Counted from the first letter of the stretch, positions 11,767 through 23,140 are shown. The stretch is DNA of 64,000 nucleotides from Cordilura impudica (GCA_963682025.1 OY821517.1:98951946-99015945), one strand, 5' to 3'. Numbers and translations: made by a program. Notes: a model not told the origin generated them from the sequence alone.

Positions 11767-12925
11767 TTAAAACGAACATGAACCACATTCTTTTTATTTA
11801 GACCCAGGAAATAATTTCACTTCAAAGTATGTGGTACAGCAAAATCCATTGGAAAAGCTTCACCATCACAAAAACCATCTCCAGTTTGATTAAAGAACTA
11901 CATTGAGCTGATAAGAAATTACGATTATTACCGGGATATTCAGACGCAGCATAAATTTGTTTATGCGCGTAAATGAGAACATGGAATTACAAAAATCTGC
12001 ATCACCCAAAGGTTCTATTTTACCCAAGACTCCAGGACTCGTATGGATAATATCAATGAATTCGGCATCTCCACGCTGTATGCCATGAAGGGACTCACAT
12101 TCATTGAAGTAGGATTGCCCGGATCTAAACCGGAAACATGGGGAATAAATCGGCGAGAGAACTTATTAACATAACGTCCTACGCAGCCAACTATATCAAA
12201 AACAAGGCTGCACCCAATAAAATGTATATTTTCGAGTGGATATTTTTCCACCAATTTTTGCAGTCCAAGTGCTACATATTCACTAATGTATGCCGTCTTA
12301 AATGCCGACCAAGAACATTGAGTTTCTATAAAATTTGCGGCATCCAAATGCTAAAGAAATAAATAAATTAAAGCGATGATAATATTATTTTTTTTATAAA
12401 TATTACTTCATTCCTTCCGTTCTGTTACCATAACCCAACAACATCAAATCGAATCAATCAACTACCACAGAATTGTACTCATCTCTGCAGTTGCATGCTT
12501 TAGCTAAGACAACCTCACTGCCGTCTTCGACAATTTTTTTTCAACTACTTACATACAGCACCAACTTTTTTGTGGCATTAAAATTGGAACTATCTACAAT
12601 AGTTTCAGCTTGTAACAAAAAAACTTTAACTTTCATGTTTTTTTCAAGATGTTCAGAACACAAAGGCCATTTTCTTAATATTGGAAGTAATGCGCTGTCG
12701 TAGTTCTCCCGAAGCCATATATATAGAACTTGTTTTAAAGATATAATTGATTTTCTTATCAACATCAAATTTACTAAGTAAGTATGACTGCATAAAAATT
12801 TTATTGAAAGTATCGGCAAAAGTAACTTCTGGTACACGTAAATAATTGATAAATTAACCTTTGGTATCTCCTTCACTAGTCCTTTTATGAGAGTTGCAAC
12901 ACCTGACGTTATATTAGTAATTTGA
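11767..12925 (-). pseudogene. Pancreatic-lipase-family gene, decayed paralogue of 23733-25948
   Basis: Aligning by eye with the intact copy, exon-like pieces are present in order on the minus strand. The first (12925 to about 12780) holds the GLVKEIP segment, the second (about 12720-12480) holds AETIVDSSNFNATKKLVLYV, and the third (12347-11767) holds DAANFIETQCSWSAFKTAYI through the end CGSCSF and stop. The nucleophile elbow GHSLGAH of the intact copy is GCSLVFD here, so the serine context is destroyed. The third exon has a frame break after about VLESWVK, and the segment around the PGGLFPIKPGC block is deleted. No signal peptide remains. It is a dead duplicate about 11 kb from its functional relative. 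Confidence 0.85.
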
Positions 12926-13545
12926 AAGAAATTTTTGTTTGTGGTTAATTCAATTTATTCACTGACGAAATTTTATGATTGGTGTTAATTTTATATATAT
13001 TGTAACTAGTTATTAAGTTAATGTATTTATAATTATTTGATCAACATCAACAAAATTGAGCCTAACAAGATGTGAAATACATAAAAAAAAATAACAAAAT
13101 GTACCTTTGAGCATTTCAGATAAAGACAATGGTCTTAATGTAAAGCCCTCGTAAGTCAAACAAATTCTCCACATGATTTGTCATATTCTCAGCATATGAA
13201 AATTCTTAAATTCTGAATGATTAAAAAAGTGTTAATAATGCGACTTTTAGAGACATTTATTTGTACCGTGTTACAAATTTAGTGGAAAACATGCATGGAC
13301 CCTAATCGCTGGTATAACAAGACAAGTCTAAGAATGAAATTCTTAAAAACATTTAAAATTTCAATGAACTATATAACCTTGCACAAATTATTTAATATTC
13401 GAATGTATTTTTAAAATTTTTATGTATGCATTATTATCTACACTTTAATTCGATTAACTTAATTTAATTGTATCGGAATAAAGTATATTATTCTTGTATG
13501 AAAACAGAAGAGTTATGTTGATTTTCACTCTTATTTTTAACAGAA
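12926..13545. other. AT-rich, gene-free stretch
   Basis: No coding region or structured repeat was recognised. Confidence 0.4.
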
Positions 13546-13549
13546 AAAT

Positions 13550-13720
13550 TCCCATTCTTAGCATGCATTTTCCCATAAATTTGCCCAATTTTAGCAAACA
13601 TTTTGCCATTTTTTACATCCATTTTTACCATTTGGCATGCATTTCCTATAGACTTAACAGGCATTTTCCTATAATTTAGCATGCATTTTCCCACTTTTAC
13701 CAAGCGCTTCCCTAAGTCCC
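13550..13720. repeat. Short degenerate minisatellite (TTAGCATGCATTTTCCC)
   Basis: Several imperfect copies of a unit around TTAGCATGCATTTTCCCA, about 22-30 bases apart. The opposing 60-70 codon ORFs over it are products of the repeat. Confidence 0.55.
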
Positions 13721-13820
13721 ATTCTACATTAATTATTCAGTAAATATTTTATTACATCCAATAAAAACATTGCTTTTTTCTAACAGGTAACAGAAAATTG
13801 CGACTTTTGTGAATATTATA

Positions 13821-15107
13821 AAGGGTCCGTCATCTAACGTTTTTTTTTTTTTCAACTAGTGCTTATTTCGTGAATGGTAACACTTAGCTCATGTCTGATT
13901 TGACAGGTAATTAGTTTTATCCTTCCGCTGAACGAATATGGTTGTGTATACGCTTGAACAACGCTGGGAAATATTGCGACATTACTTTGAAAATCATGGT
14001 AATGTTGCAGAATGTGTGCGAAAATTGCGTACGGATTTTGGAAGAAGAGAAGCACCGTCAGCTCCGTATGTTCGTTATCTTGTGAAAAAAGTGAAAAAAA
14101 CTGGCATCCTCATCGATAAACCAAAGCGTGAAAAGCCAAAAAAAAGTGCCTACACCCGAAAATATTGCTGCTGTGGCAGAAAGTGTGCGTGAAGCGCCAT
14201 CAACATCAATTCACCGTCGTTCTCAAGAATTGAACATTTCGGGGACATCATTGAGACGAATTTTGCATAAAGACCTTGGTATGACGCCAGTCCAGTTGGT
14301 TCAGGAGTTGAAGCCGACTGACCATCCAATGCGTTTTCGCTTCGTCAAGTGGGCCTGCGATCGACTTACAGAAGATGCCGATTTTGCCAAAAAAAAAAAA
14401 TCATCTTTTCAGATGAAGCTCATTTTGATCTTGGCGGGTATGCAAACAAGCAAAATTGTCGGATTTGGGGCACAGAAAACCAGCACGCACACATCCAAAA
14501 CGAGTCATTGTTTGGTGCGGATTTTGGTCCAGAGGCATAATTGGGCCATTTTTCTTCGAAAATGAGCAAAGAGTGGCCGTTACAGTCAATGGCGATCGTT
14601 ATCGGCCCATGTTGAACGAACTTTTGTTCACAAAAATTGAAGAGGAGGATATTGGCAACATTTGGTTTCAACAGGACGGCGCTACGTGCCACACAGCCGA
14701 AGCTACACTCGATGTTTTGCGCCCTGTTTTTGAAGATCGCATTATCAGCCGCAGAGCTGATGTCGTTTGGCCACCTCGGAGCTGCGATTTGACACCGTTG
14801 GACTATTATTTGTGGGGTGCCCTCAAAGATAAGTGTTACGCCAAAAAGCCAGAGACAATTGACGTTTTAAAGGACTATCTTCGTGAAGCCATTGGTGAAA
14901 TACTGCTGCACACAATCGATAATGTGCTTAAAAATTGGACCGATCATGTAGGCTACTGCATGGCCAGCCGAGGCAGCCATTTGAATGAAATTATTTTCCA
15001 TTATTAACCGGAAGGATTGTACTTTCAAATAAACAAAGAAATTTGAGATAATATTCAGTAGTTTTTTTTTATAGCATTTAAAAAAAAAAGTTTTTTGGCG
15101 GACCCTG
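13821..15107 (+). mobile_element. mariner-superfamily transposon (DD41D type)
   Basis: TA flanks both ends. The TIRs read AAGGGTCCGTCA on the left and CAGGGTCCGCCA on the right, inward. The 1287-base length is normal for a mariner. A single transposase region fills most of it. Confidence 0.85.
13938..15007 (+). pseudogene. mariner transposase (DD41D spacing), frameshifted
   Basis: Reading starts at ATG 13938 (MVVYTLEQRW). The N-terminal HTH half is followed by a frame change near 14130, a second HTH (LNISGTSLRRILHKDLG), a second frame change in an A run near 14390, then FSDEAHFDLGGY with the first catalytic Asp, and a third frame change near 14490. The last part is intact to the stop at 15007. 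It has VIVWCGFWSRGIIGP, the second Asp in FQQDGATCHTA, and the third in CDLTPLDYYLWG. There are 41 residues between the last two Asps, the DD41D spacing described for rosa-like elements. The C-terminus is ASRGSHLNEIIFHY. Three frameshifts make it inactive. Confidence 0.85.
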
Positions 15108-15237
15108 TATATTATATTATTTGTAATTATTTCGAGCAGGTTGGTATTGATCATAAAGCTTTAAGACCCAATAGCCAAGGAATGACCTACGATAAAATTT
15201 CATATAAAAACTAAAAAGAGTGAAAAATTTTTATATG

Positions 15238-16648
15238 TACCCAGTTGGCAAAATCGTCGTAGATAGCATTGCCTTTAACGATTCATTTAAGACATTTTGC
15301 AATTTGTCACTCACGACATTTGTCGATGAGATTTTCTTTAACGACCATATAATGAATACTGTCGTTAGCGTACAGCTGGGTGACAAATTACTCAGATGAT
15401 CGTGTATTACATCCCGTTGATGACAAATTCAGCGACAAATATCTATACTGTCGTGTATCAAGGTCCGGTGATGACAATATGAGCGACAACGTCTTGTATT
15501 TGTCGTCCGTCAAACTGTGATGACGACAAGTTAAGCGAAAATGTCTATGATTACGAAAAAATGGCTACGAAAAAACAAATTGAGGTGTTTACCAAAATGT
15601 TCAAAAGATTAATGTTTAAGTTTTAAAACGCTGTCAGTTTGAAACAGTTGGAAGAAGATTTATCCTCTGATGAAAGAATGCAGATTGTAAGTAAGTTATG
15701 AGGTGATTGGATTTAATAGTATTTAATTGTATTTTTTTTTTTATTATGATTTTATTATTGTATTTTATTATTATGATACGCATTGCAGCTGACAGTTTAA
15801 GAATTATAAGTAGATTTTTAGGGAAAGATATAATAATGAATTTCGATTACGATGGAGCGATAGAAACAAACACACTATCATACGGAAACGTACTAAATGA
15901 TATATTTGGTAAGTTAATAAAAAATAAACAATAACTTAGTTAACGAACTCTGAAATTAGTCTATATAATTTAAACCTATTTTTACTTTCTTTGAATAGAA
16001 GCCAGAAGAAAAGAAGGACATGCGTACGAAGAATTCACGAGAGAGTTTTCCGTAAAATTAAAATCACAACTTATAAAGGAAAATCAGGAAGAGAAAGTAA
16101 GAGAAATGGATAAGTAATTATAACAAATTTTTAATCTTTCATTTAAGTTATTTTTTAAATTATTAAATTTTTTTTATCGTTTATTTTGTTAATTATTATT
16201 TTGTAGTTGTTGATTTAAATGTGAAATTAAAAGAATATGAAATTTTAATAATTAAAAATGTGTACTTTTTACTGTGTTTAGGGCAGTGTCGTCGACGATA
16301 GTGTGAGGGAATGTATCTCTTATGTTGTCGTCAACGACAGTATGAAGGATACTATCGCCAGAATGGTCGTCAACGATCACACTGCAGATTACATCGACAT
16401 CGACGACAATATAGAGCACATCGTCGATTATATGGTCGTTGGCGACAATGAGGAAATTTTTCGCTCACACAATCGTCACCGACAAGATAAGCGAAAGTGT
16501 CTCTCTAATGGTCTTGTATGATTCCGCGGACATTTGTATGAAAATTTCATCAACGACTTGTTCGAACTGTCCACAATTTGTCTTCAACGATTTACTATGG
16601 TCTTGTACCCATCGTTTAAGATATCTTGAAAACGTGGCCAACTGGGTA
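15238..16648 (+). mobile_element. Unclassified TIR/foldback-like element with repeat arms and an internal spliced ORF
   Basis: The left end reads TACCCAGTTGGC and the right end is its exact complement GCCAACTGGGTA. Taking the terminal TA as target duplication gives a CCCAGTTGGC terminus. The arms (15238 to about 15550 and about 16270-16648) are imperfect inverted repeats built from short units around GTCGTCAACGAC and AACGACCATATAAT. Between them lies a compact three-exon ORF (15561-16117). Long inverted arms made of short repeats recall Foldback/Galileo-type elements, but the terminal sequence matches no superfamily I can name. Confidence 0.6.
15561..16117 (+). CDS. Spliced ORF inside the repeat-armed element, function unknown
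   Basis: Exon 1 is 15561-15690 (donor GTAAGT), exon 2 is 15789-15908 (acceptor TTGCAG, donor GTAAGT), and exon 3 is 15999-16117 (acceptor GAATAG), ending at TAA. Exons 2 and 3 are 120 and 119 bases. Joining at these sites keeps one frame, with phases 1 and 1, from QLEEDLSSDERMQIV through DSLRIISRFLGKD to REFSVKLKSQLIKENQEE and the stop. The protein is small, charged and helical in look, with no domain I recognise. Exon 1 read from ATG 15561 contains one in-frame TAA at codon 22, so either the start is downstream, another exon exists, or the copy is dead. It could be an element accessory protein or a captured host gene fragment. The splice logic is seen; function is unknown. Confidence 0.4.
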
Positions 16649-16758
16649 GGTAACAGAATATGAGCATATACATATGTATCAGCGATGAATACACATTTTT
16701 ACTCGCTCGTTGTTTTTGATGTGTAAACATCTGTACGCGCAGGGTGATAAATTTCTAT

Positions 16759-16856
16759 TTCACAATACAATCACAAAAACGGCGTAACATGTGAGTTTAC
16801 ATGTTACGCTGTGAGCCGTAAGACAAATCGGTGTGACTTATGATTGTATTGGTGAA
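16759..16856. repeat. Nested palindrome, possible tiny MITE
   Basis: The outer inverted pair is TTCACAATACAATCA against its near-complement at 16838-16856. The inner stem GCGTAACATGT pairs with ACATGTTACGC around a six-base loop at 16782-16809. The whole unit is about 100 bases and could form a cruciform. No target duplication was established. Confidence 0.5.
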
Positions 16857-17618
16857 AAAATTATGATAAAAAATTGTTTCAGCTAATTCAGCAACCCTTT
16901 ACTGTAAAATTTTAAAAATTTCGCAATATAAATGTATAACATATACATCATTCAACATGACGCTTTCTGTTAGATTTTAAAAAAGTGACATGAAAAATCT
17001 TTAATTACTCTTAAATTGATCGGACTCACACGATTTTTTATTTTATTTTCACCTATGAACGAATGTTTATGGGTTACAATAAGAGAGTAACCAAACAGGT
17101 TATATTCTTGCTCTCTTTAAAGAAACAAAACCATATTTATATTTATGCCACGGGTGCTCTAGAATTGGGTTTTGACAAAAAAAATTCCCACAAAAAGTGA
17201 GTATGTGGTTTGAAAACAGTATATATTTTTGATTTAAAAAACGCATTTTTAAACAAATCCTAGGACGAAATTAAAAGTTATGGCCATTTAAAATTTTTGG
17301 TTTATAGAATTTGGGCGCCATTTGAAATCTCTTATAAAAACAACTATTAAAATAAATATTTTTCAAAAAATGAAAATTAAAAATAATACTGAAGTAAAAG
17401 CAAACAATTTTCAATTAAATAAACACAACTAAAAAAATTTTTGTTAGGTAGAAAATATTCTTCGGAGATGAAATCTGCATGAAAGTGTCGTCCAAATTTC
17501 AAATTAAGCCAACTACTAAAACCCCCATTTAAACTTATTAAATTGATGCGCACATTTTTACTTTTTTATATATTTTTTTTTTTATTTTATTTAAAATACA
17601 CTGTACATATAATAAAAT

Positions 17619-19970
17619 TTAAATATGATTCGAATTATACTCACAGACTGCTCTCTGTAGCCATTTTCCGTAATGTGAATCACTAGTTGTTCTTTTAAAC
17701 CTGTTCCAAACCATCTTGAAGTCTGAGTGAACAGATTCGGAAGTCTGTTCACTCCAAAGTCCTAATCCGGTGTCTGCTTTAGTAAAAAAAATCCAGTATA
17801 TAATGAAATACTGCATGCACTTTGGGAGTTACTGACAATTTTTGGTTGGTCAGTGAACAAAGTTCAAGGTAATTATTTTTAAATGTTCCAATATCTTGCG
17901 CTGCATTTTCATCTAATGTTCTACCAAAACATGAGCTTACCACAATATTGAAACTGTTGAAAACCTCAGCAAAGAGTAAAAACTTTAATTTCTTCAGGAA
18001 ATGACACATTTTTTAAGAGTTTTCTTGAAGAATTACCATTAAAAGCTCCACCATGCACTAACTCTTTTTGAAGATTACAAAACTTAGCCCATTCAAGTGA
18101 GATTTCTGGAAACATTTTTTCCAAACGCTCGAAGACTTTATATACTACACCAAATAAAGGTGCAGCTTAGGTGGTGGATATTTGTCCAAAACTAATGTTT
18201 CGTCTAGCTCAGATGTAATTGGATTGTTTACACAATTTTTAAAATATTTGGCATCTTCATGATGCTTACCACTTTCACACCAGCCTTCATAATTTTTACG
18301 AATGCTTCCAAACGTCCCTAGTTTTCCACACATTTGTAAGCGATTTTTTTGCACTTCGCACCAACAACACGGAAAGCTGGATGCGTGGCTCATTAGACCT
18401 AAAACTATATTACCCAATTCTAAATCGTTTGCAAATACTATATTATTTGGTTAAGTTTGGCTTGATAAATTTAACTTTTCAAATAGAATTGCCATATTTT
18501 CATAATTTTCCTGAACATCGGGAGCAATGGTTAAAATAAACAACTTTTTAACGCCAGTATCAAGAAACTCTGATTTTGATTGTTGATTTTTAGTGTCTTT
18601 ACAAATACTAGCAGATTCCAGTGCTCGAAATTCGAGTGCAAATTCTCGGTAGCTATATTTTTCAACTTATTCAATTCACAAACCAACACTCTTATGGTTT
18701 AATTTTACTGTGAATGAAGATAACAAACTCATTAACAAGCACATTTAAAAATTTAATAAAACACACATAGCATATGTATAATTTTATGTATGTGTTAGTA
18801 GCAATTTCAAATGCAATTTACTCAAAATAAAGGCAAAAATTAAAAAATTTGTAAACCTGCAAAACGGCTAAAAAGAAGTACCTTTCAAATTATATACGTT
18901 TGGTAAAGTCACAAGAAATCGCCTAGCCCATTAATATTACAGATAGATTTAAACATATTTTTAAAAAACCTCCACCGCCATCAGCACCAACTTTAAAGTG
19001 AAGGACTTCATTTTGATAGCATCTTTTTTGGTTTATTTTGTTTATTAATCCTTCTACATTACTACAATATGCAACAGTAGTTGGGAGCTTATAATTCCGA
19101 GCTTTTTGTCTTTTTTTACAAAATCAAAAGCTTCGGGCTTAAAATATTCGTCAAATATATGACTTTTTTTGTAGCTTATTATTAATATTTTTTTCAATAG
19201 CTTTATTACCTACAGTTTTTCTTAAATGTGATGAAATTTTTAAGGTTTTTTATTACTAAAATTTTGTGTAGATATTCAGACTGAAATATAGTGTGCAGCT
19301 AATTGTTTACCTACTTCAGAATTTTCAGAAGTGCTGGCAAGAGGGACTTCTAGATGACGTTTTCCACTATTATTCTCTAAAGAGACTTTTAACGAGCTAT
19401 TGCTAGCTAATGATTTTTCTGTTATCGTTTTAGAGGATATTTGTTCCAGCATTTTTGCTTCAGTCATACTTAGAACGTTTCTAAATTTAGTTTGTTTATT
19501 GCATTTGTGGGATTTTCCTCTACACAATGGGCTTAAGCCGCTAATGCAAAGCACCGCCTTTGCTGGAGTTGGTGTATATTTTTTCGAAGGTCTTCCTACT
19601 TTCTGTTTGACGGGCGACGATTTAATTTTATTTAACTTGAAATCTGTACACTGTGCATTTGAGCAAATGTAACACATACAATCTTTACCTCTGATAGATG
19701 GCTTAGGGCGTTCAACATTATTGTAGTTAAATATTTTATATGACATTGCAGAAAAAGATTTTATTCTCTTAAACATTTGTTTGCTACAAGAATCACATAA
19801 AGATGTAGGAAACATTGAATTTGATAAGTTAAAGTTAGGAATAAAGAAATCTTGTGACATTTGAAGAGATATCTTACGGAGTTCTTTTTTTTTTGCCCAT
19901 ACAAATAGCGCATAACATTTTTCTGTATTTTTCGTAAGAATTCATTTCTTTTATATACTCAAGCATAGAC
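17619..19970 (-). pseudogene. Transposase of the 4-bp-TSD element, degenerate
   Basis: Minus-strand pieces in order are as follows. An N-terminus near 19965 (MNSYEKYRKMLCAICMGK) meets a frame break in an A run. A 194-codon piece (19860-19276) follows, with cysteine pairs LCDSCSKQ and CMCYICSNAQC suggesting a zinc-binding N-terminal domain, and a basic GRPSKKYTP stretch. Then a piece at 18417-18145 has SHASSFPCCWCEV, a piece at 18009-17779 has SVTPKVHAVFHY, and the C-terminal piece ends at 17619 with GLGLWSEQTSESVHSDF. Stops, frame changes and the 18608-18943 insertion break it. I recall similar zinc-finger plus SEQ-x-E-S-VH architecture in invertebrate transposon proteins, but cannot name the family with certainty. 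Confidence 0.6.
18608..18943 (-). mobile_element. Small non-autonomous Helitron, copy 1
   Basis: On the minus strand it starts TC (TCTGTAATATTAAT) after an A and ends CTAG before a T. A short hairpin (CTCGAATTTCGAG-type, one base altered here) lies 17 bases before the end. These are the textbook Helitron termini (5' TC, 3' hairpin plus CTRR, A|T target, no duplication). A second copy is at 44360-44726. It interrupts the transposase relic. Confidence 0.8.
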
Positions 19971-20778
19971 ATTAAAATACATGTGCTTAAATAAACTCAA
20001 TTTTATGGGAACTTTTAATTGAAAGAGTAAAATACCAGATAAAGTTAAATTCAGATTATATTGTAGTAAACAAAATTATGGATTTGAATCTTTTGATCCA
20101 AAATAAAAAAAAAATAGCAGTACGCGAAAACTGGTTTAAGAAGGCGAAATTGCTTTAAATGTAAACTGAACTACTCTACAATTCTTTTTTCGTATTTGCT
20201 AATTTTTTATATACTTACATATCTGTGGTCACAAGCATTAACCGAAAAATCATGCTTTTGAGAAAAATAACTTTTTATATAAATGTAATGGGGCTTTTAA
20301 AGTACCATAACTTTTGATTTCGTTGTGCGGTTTTTTAAGAAAAATTTTTTTGGAAGGAAATTTTACGCACTATAAAACCTACTATGTTCTTTTTTAAAAA
20401 TATTTATTTTGAGCAGTTGTTTTTTCAAGAGTTTGCCAAAGGCGCCAAATTTTTTAAAACCAAAATCTTTAAATGGTCATAACTTTTAAATTCGTCGTAG
20501 AATCTTTTTAAAAATGCGTTTTTTTTAATCATAAATATAGTGTTTTCAAACCCCATACTCACTTTTTGTGAGAAATTTTTTTTGTCAAAACTCAATTCTA
20601 GAGCACCCGTGATGCTGATTGCATTTTATAATTGCTTACGATCAAAAAAAAGCACGAAAATACTTCAAATTTTCTTATAATCTTAATAATTTTAAAAATC
20701 ATTGTAAAAAAAACTAACAAATATAATGTGAAATCTAGCACGGATGGGTGGTACTAAAGGTTCGGCTCAGCCAAATTA

Positions 20779-21147
20779 TGTCGGTTTTCTCAATGTATCG
20801 TCAAACTGCCTGTTACTTAACCAGCACATAAATTTATTGGACCGATAAACTGCCGGTTAACAATTTTGGTTTTCGCAATATACCGACAAAAACATTATTT
20901 TCAGTTGGCAATGCCTCTCAGAATACGTATGAAAGTTAGGAGAATTATTTTGAGTTGGCAATGCCTCTCAAAATTGATATGAAAGTTGCGCGAATAATTT
21001 ATCTGTACGATAAATAAATAATTGGCAGATGAGTTCCGGTTCGCTTTGGACAAAATAGAAGCAAACCAGACATTGAGAAAACCAAATTTCTTTAATCGGC
21101 AGTTTCTCGTTGGGATAAAAGATAATCGCCTATTGAGAAAACGGGCA
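20779..21147. mobile_element. TTA-flanked MITE (PIF/Harbinger-type, inferred)
   Basis: The left end TGTCGGTTTTCTCAAT and the complement of the right end TGCCCGTTTTCTCAAT match at 14 of 16 bases. TTA is present immediately outside both ends (20776-20778 and 21148-21150). A three-base TTA duplication suggests PIF/Harbinger. Inside, a 53-base unit containing TTGGCAATGCCTCTCA occurs twice in tandem (20892-20998). Confidence 0.55.
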
Positions 21148-21639
21148 TTACTTATTTTAAATAAAATTCATTTAATAAATGAAACTTTCTATTATTTTTT
21201 CCTTAAACGCTCGTTTTTTAACATGTATACTCAAAAAAAAAAAAAAAACAAATTTCCACTTGGGGGTTTCACATTATTTATTACTTGTTCAGGTGGGAAG
21301 AAATTCCCAAACGCCAGCCATTGAAATTAATGTATTGAACGTTAGAAAATTAAAGAAAGAGAAAAGTCCTTCTAAATATAAAAATGAGTAACCATATGTT
21401 TAAAAATTGGGTAACCCTTATAAGTTAACCAAAATAAAGAGGAAATCTTTTAAAGTAACACAAATATGCTATTGAGTACCATGACAATGGAGTAAGAATT
21501 ACTGAATTGGTTGATAGTTCCAAGTGGACTGTGCAAAACAATTTTTTAAAACTAAAACCAAACCAAATACTTGAAAGACGAGAAGCGTTTATCTTTTAAA
21601 TTAAATCCTACGAGAATAACTATAGATATTAGATATTAG
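21148..21639. other. Unassigned spacer
   Basis: About 490 bases with short A runs. The ORFs at 21022-21391 cross the MITE boundary and an A15-like run and are not credible genes. Confidence 0.4.
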
Positions 21640-21740
21640 AAGAATTAACATTGGCATTGCTTCAGTACATCCACAAACGGTTCGCTACATCCTGCGAAGT
21701 TATGGTTTCGAATGCTGTCTAACTACAAAAAGGCAAAAAT
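21640..21740 (+). pseudogene. Tc1/mariner-type HTH fragment
   Basis: The plus strand reads IGIASVHPQTVRYILRSYGF before a stop. This resembles the second helix-turn-helix of Tc1-like transposases (SxxTVRRxLKxxGF). No catalytic part follows and no TIR was found. It is an isolated relic. Confidence 0.5.
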
Positions 21741-21818
21741 AATTGAAGTTAAAAAAAAAATCGCCAATATGAAAGAAAAGTAATAATAAAAAAGGAAATA
21801 TTCTTTAAAAAAGTAATT

Positions 21819-22080
21819 AGCTAAAACAAAAAAAATCGCTAAAATTCAAAATTGCCAAATGATATTGTAATTTCAAGGCCGATAGTTACGTGTTGCCATA
21901 TTTAATTTGATAAATCCATGTTCTTAGCTAAATCAAAAATCGCCAAAACAAAAAAAATCGCTAAAATTCAAAATTGCCATATGATATTGTAATTTCAAGG
22001 CCGATAGTTACGTGTTGCCAGATTTAATTTGATAAATCCATGTTCTTCTGATGGGCAGCTATATGCACCTTCCTCCAGGG
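21819..22080 (+). repeat. Tandem pair of Helitron-family tail modules
   Basis: Two direct copies, about 105 and 120 bases, each contain AATCGCTAAAATTCAAAATTG and ATATTGTAATTTCAAGGCCG blocks. A third copy of this module lies in the Helitron at 27290-27420, and an inverted one lies near 960-1030. This links the piece to that Helitron family without the termini. Confidence 0.55.
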
Positions 22081-22364
22081 AAAATTTGATAATTGTTGCA
22101 CAGAATGAAAAACAAAAAATATTGTATATCAGTAGGTTTTGAAATAAAAAAAATATAAAATATAAATAAAATATTTTAATTGCACAATACAAACTTCGTA
22201 GGAAAAATTGATTATGAAATAAAACATTACACTTAGTCTCGGTAGGTCATAGCGAAGTACTACAGGGCATACTGCTCGTAGTAAGTAATATATTATAATA
22301 AATGGTATTAGTATTAAAATGGTAATCGTACCCAATATTGGTTATAATGTTAAGCTTAAGACAC

Positions 22365-22435
22365 AGGTGGAGGGTATCAAAGTTAAGTTACAGCCGAATT
22401 TAACATTCTCACTTGTGCTGCTATTTGATCTAGAC
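22365..22435 (+). repeat. End fragment of second mini-me-like family
   Basis: It reads GGTGGAGGGTATCAAAG, an imperfect GCCGAAT hairpin, then TTTAACATTCTCACTTGT. The same end occurs at 33390-33434, 48902-48955 (reversed) and 57165-57212. Confidence 0.55.
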
Positions 22436-22436
22436 C

Positions 22437-23140
22437 CATTTTATATTATACCGATCGATGCAGAATCACTTTCTGAGTCGCTTTAGCGATGTCCGTTCGT
22501 CCTTCTGTGTGTCCATGTAAAACTTGTAATCAAACTACGGTCGCATATATGATTATATGATGAAATTTGGTACATAAGCTTCTTTTGGCAATAGGATGAA
22601 CGCTATTGAAATTCGTGAAATTCAGTACATGTTCAGACCTAGTCTCCATACAAATTATCATATAGACCTTAGTCAAATTGGGTTTGTGTGCGTTTATTAT
22701 ATCCATTAATCAGTAGTCCAAAAATAATCTCTCAAGGACAACTCTTAGTCAATGCCCCATATTGAGCTGCTTCCCGATTTTCACTTGAATCTACCAAAAA
22801 ACAAAAAATATTGCACAGTTTGAGTGTATTATTTTATTAAGCTAATGTGGCCTAAAGTTTTATGTAATTAAATTTAAATTTTTAATTCAATTTTGCTCGA
22901 ATTCTCCTTAAATTTGGTTTGTATATATTTTTTCTAAATATAAGTCACTTTACCAAATAAGGTCATTATCGACCTTGTCCCCATATAAATATAGCATCAG
23001 ATATGAACTTTTTCATATCTGCAGCCAAAAAAATTAATAACAATGCCACTCAAATTTGGTTTATGCTTATTTTCTATATCGAATTATTTGGACCGAAAGA
23101 TAGGGTTTCTAAACCATAGACCGACTATCATTTTCTTACT
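22437..23140 (-). mobile_element. mini-me/DINE-like repeat, copy d (degenerate)
   Basis: It carries the same block order as copy c (GTCC tract reduced to a remnant near 22490, then the conserved body) and ends in CCGACTATCATTTTCTTACT with the outer half of the hairpin deleted. About 100 unrelated AT-rich bases interrupt it at 22815-22912. Confidence 0.6.

Larger units (their letters stand above)
17149..20611 (-). mobile_element. DNA transposon with about 180-bp TIRs and 4-bp TSD (Chapaev-like, inferred)
   Basis: The left end CACGGGTGCTCTAGAATTG is matched by its complement at 20593-20611. The inverted homology continues for about 180 bases to a GGCGCC block. ATGC is duplicated exactly at 17145-17148 and 20612-20615. 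CAC termini with a 4-bp target duplication fit the Chapaev branch of the CMC superfamily; this is inference from ends only. The inside carries a degenerate minus-strand transposase interrupted by a small Helitron at 18608-18943. Confidence 0.7.
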
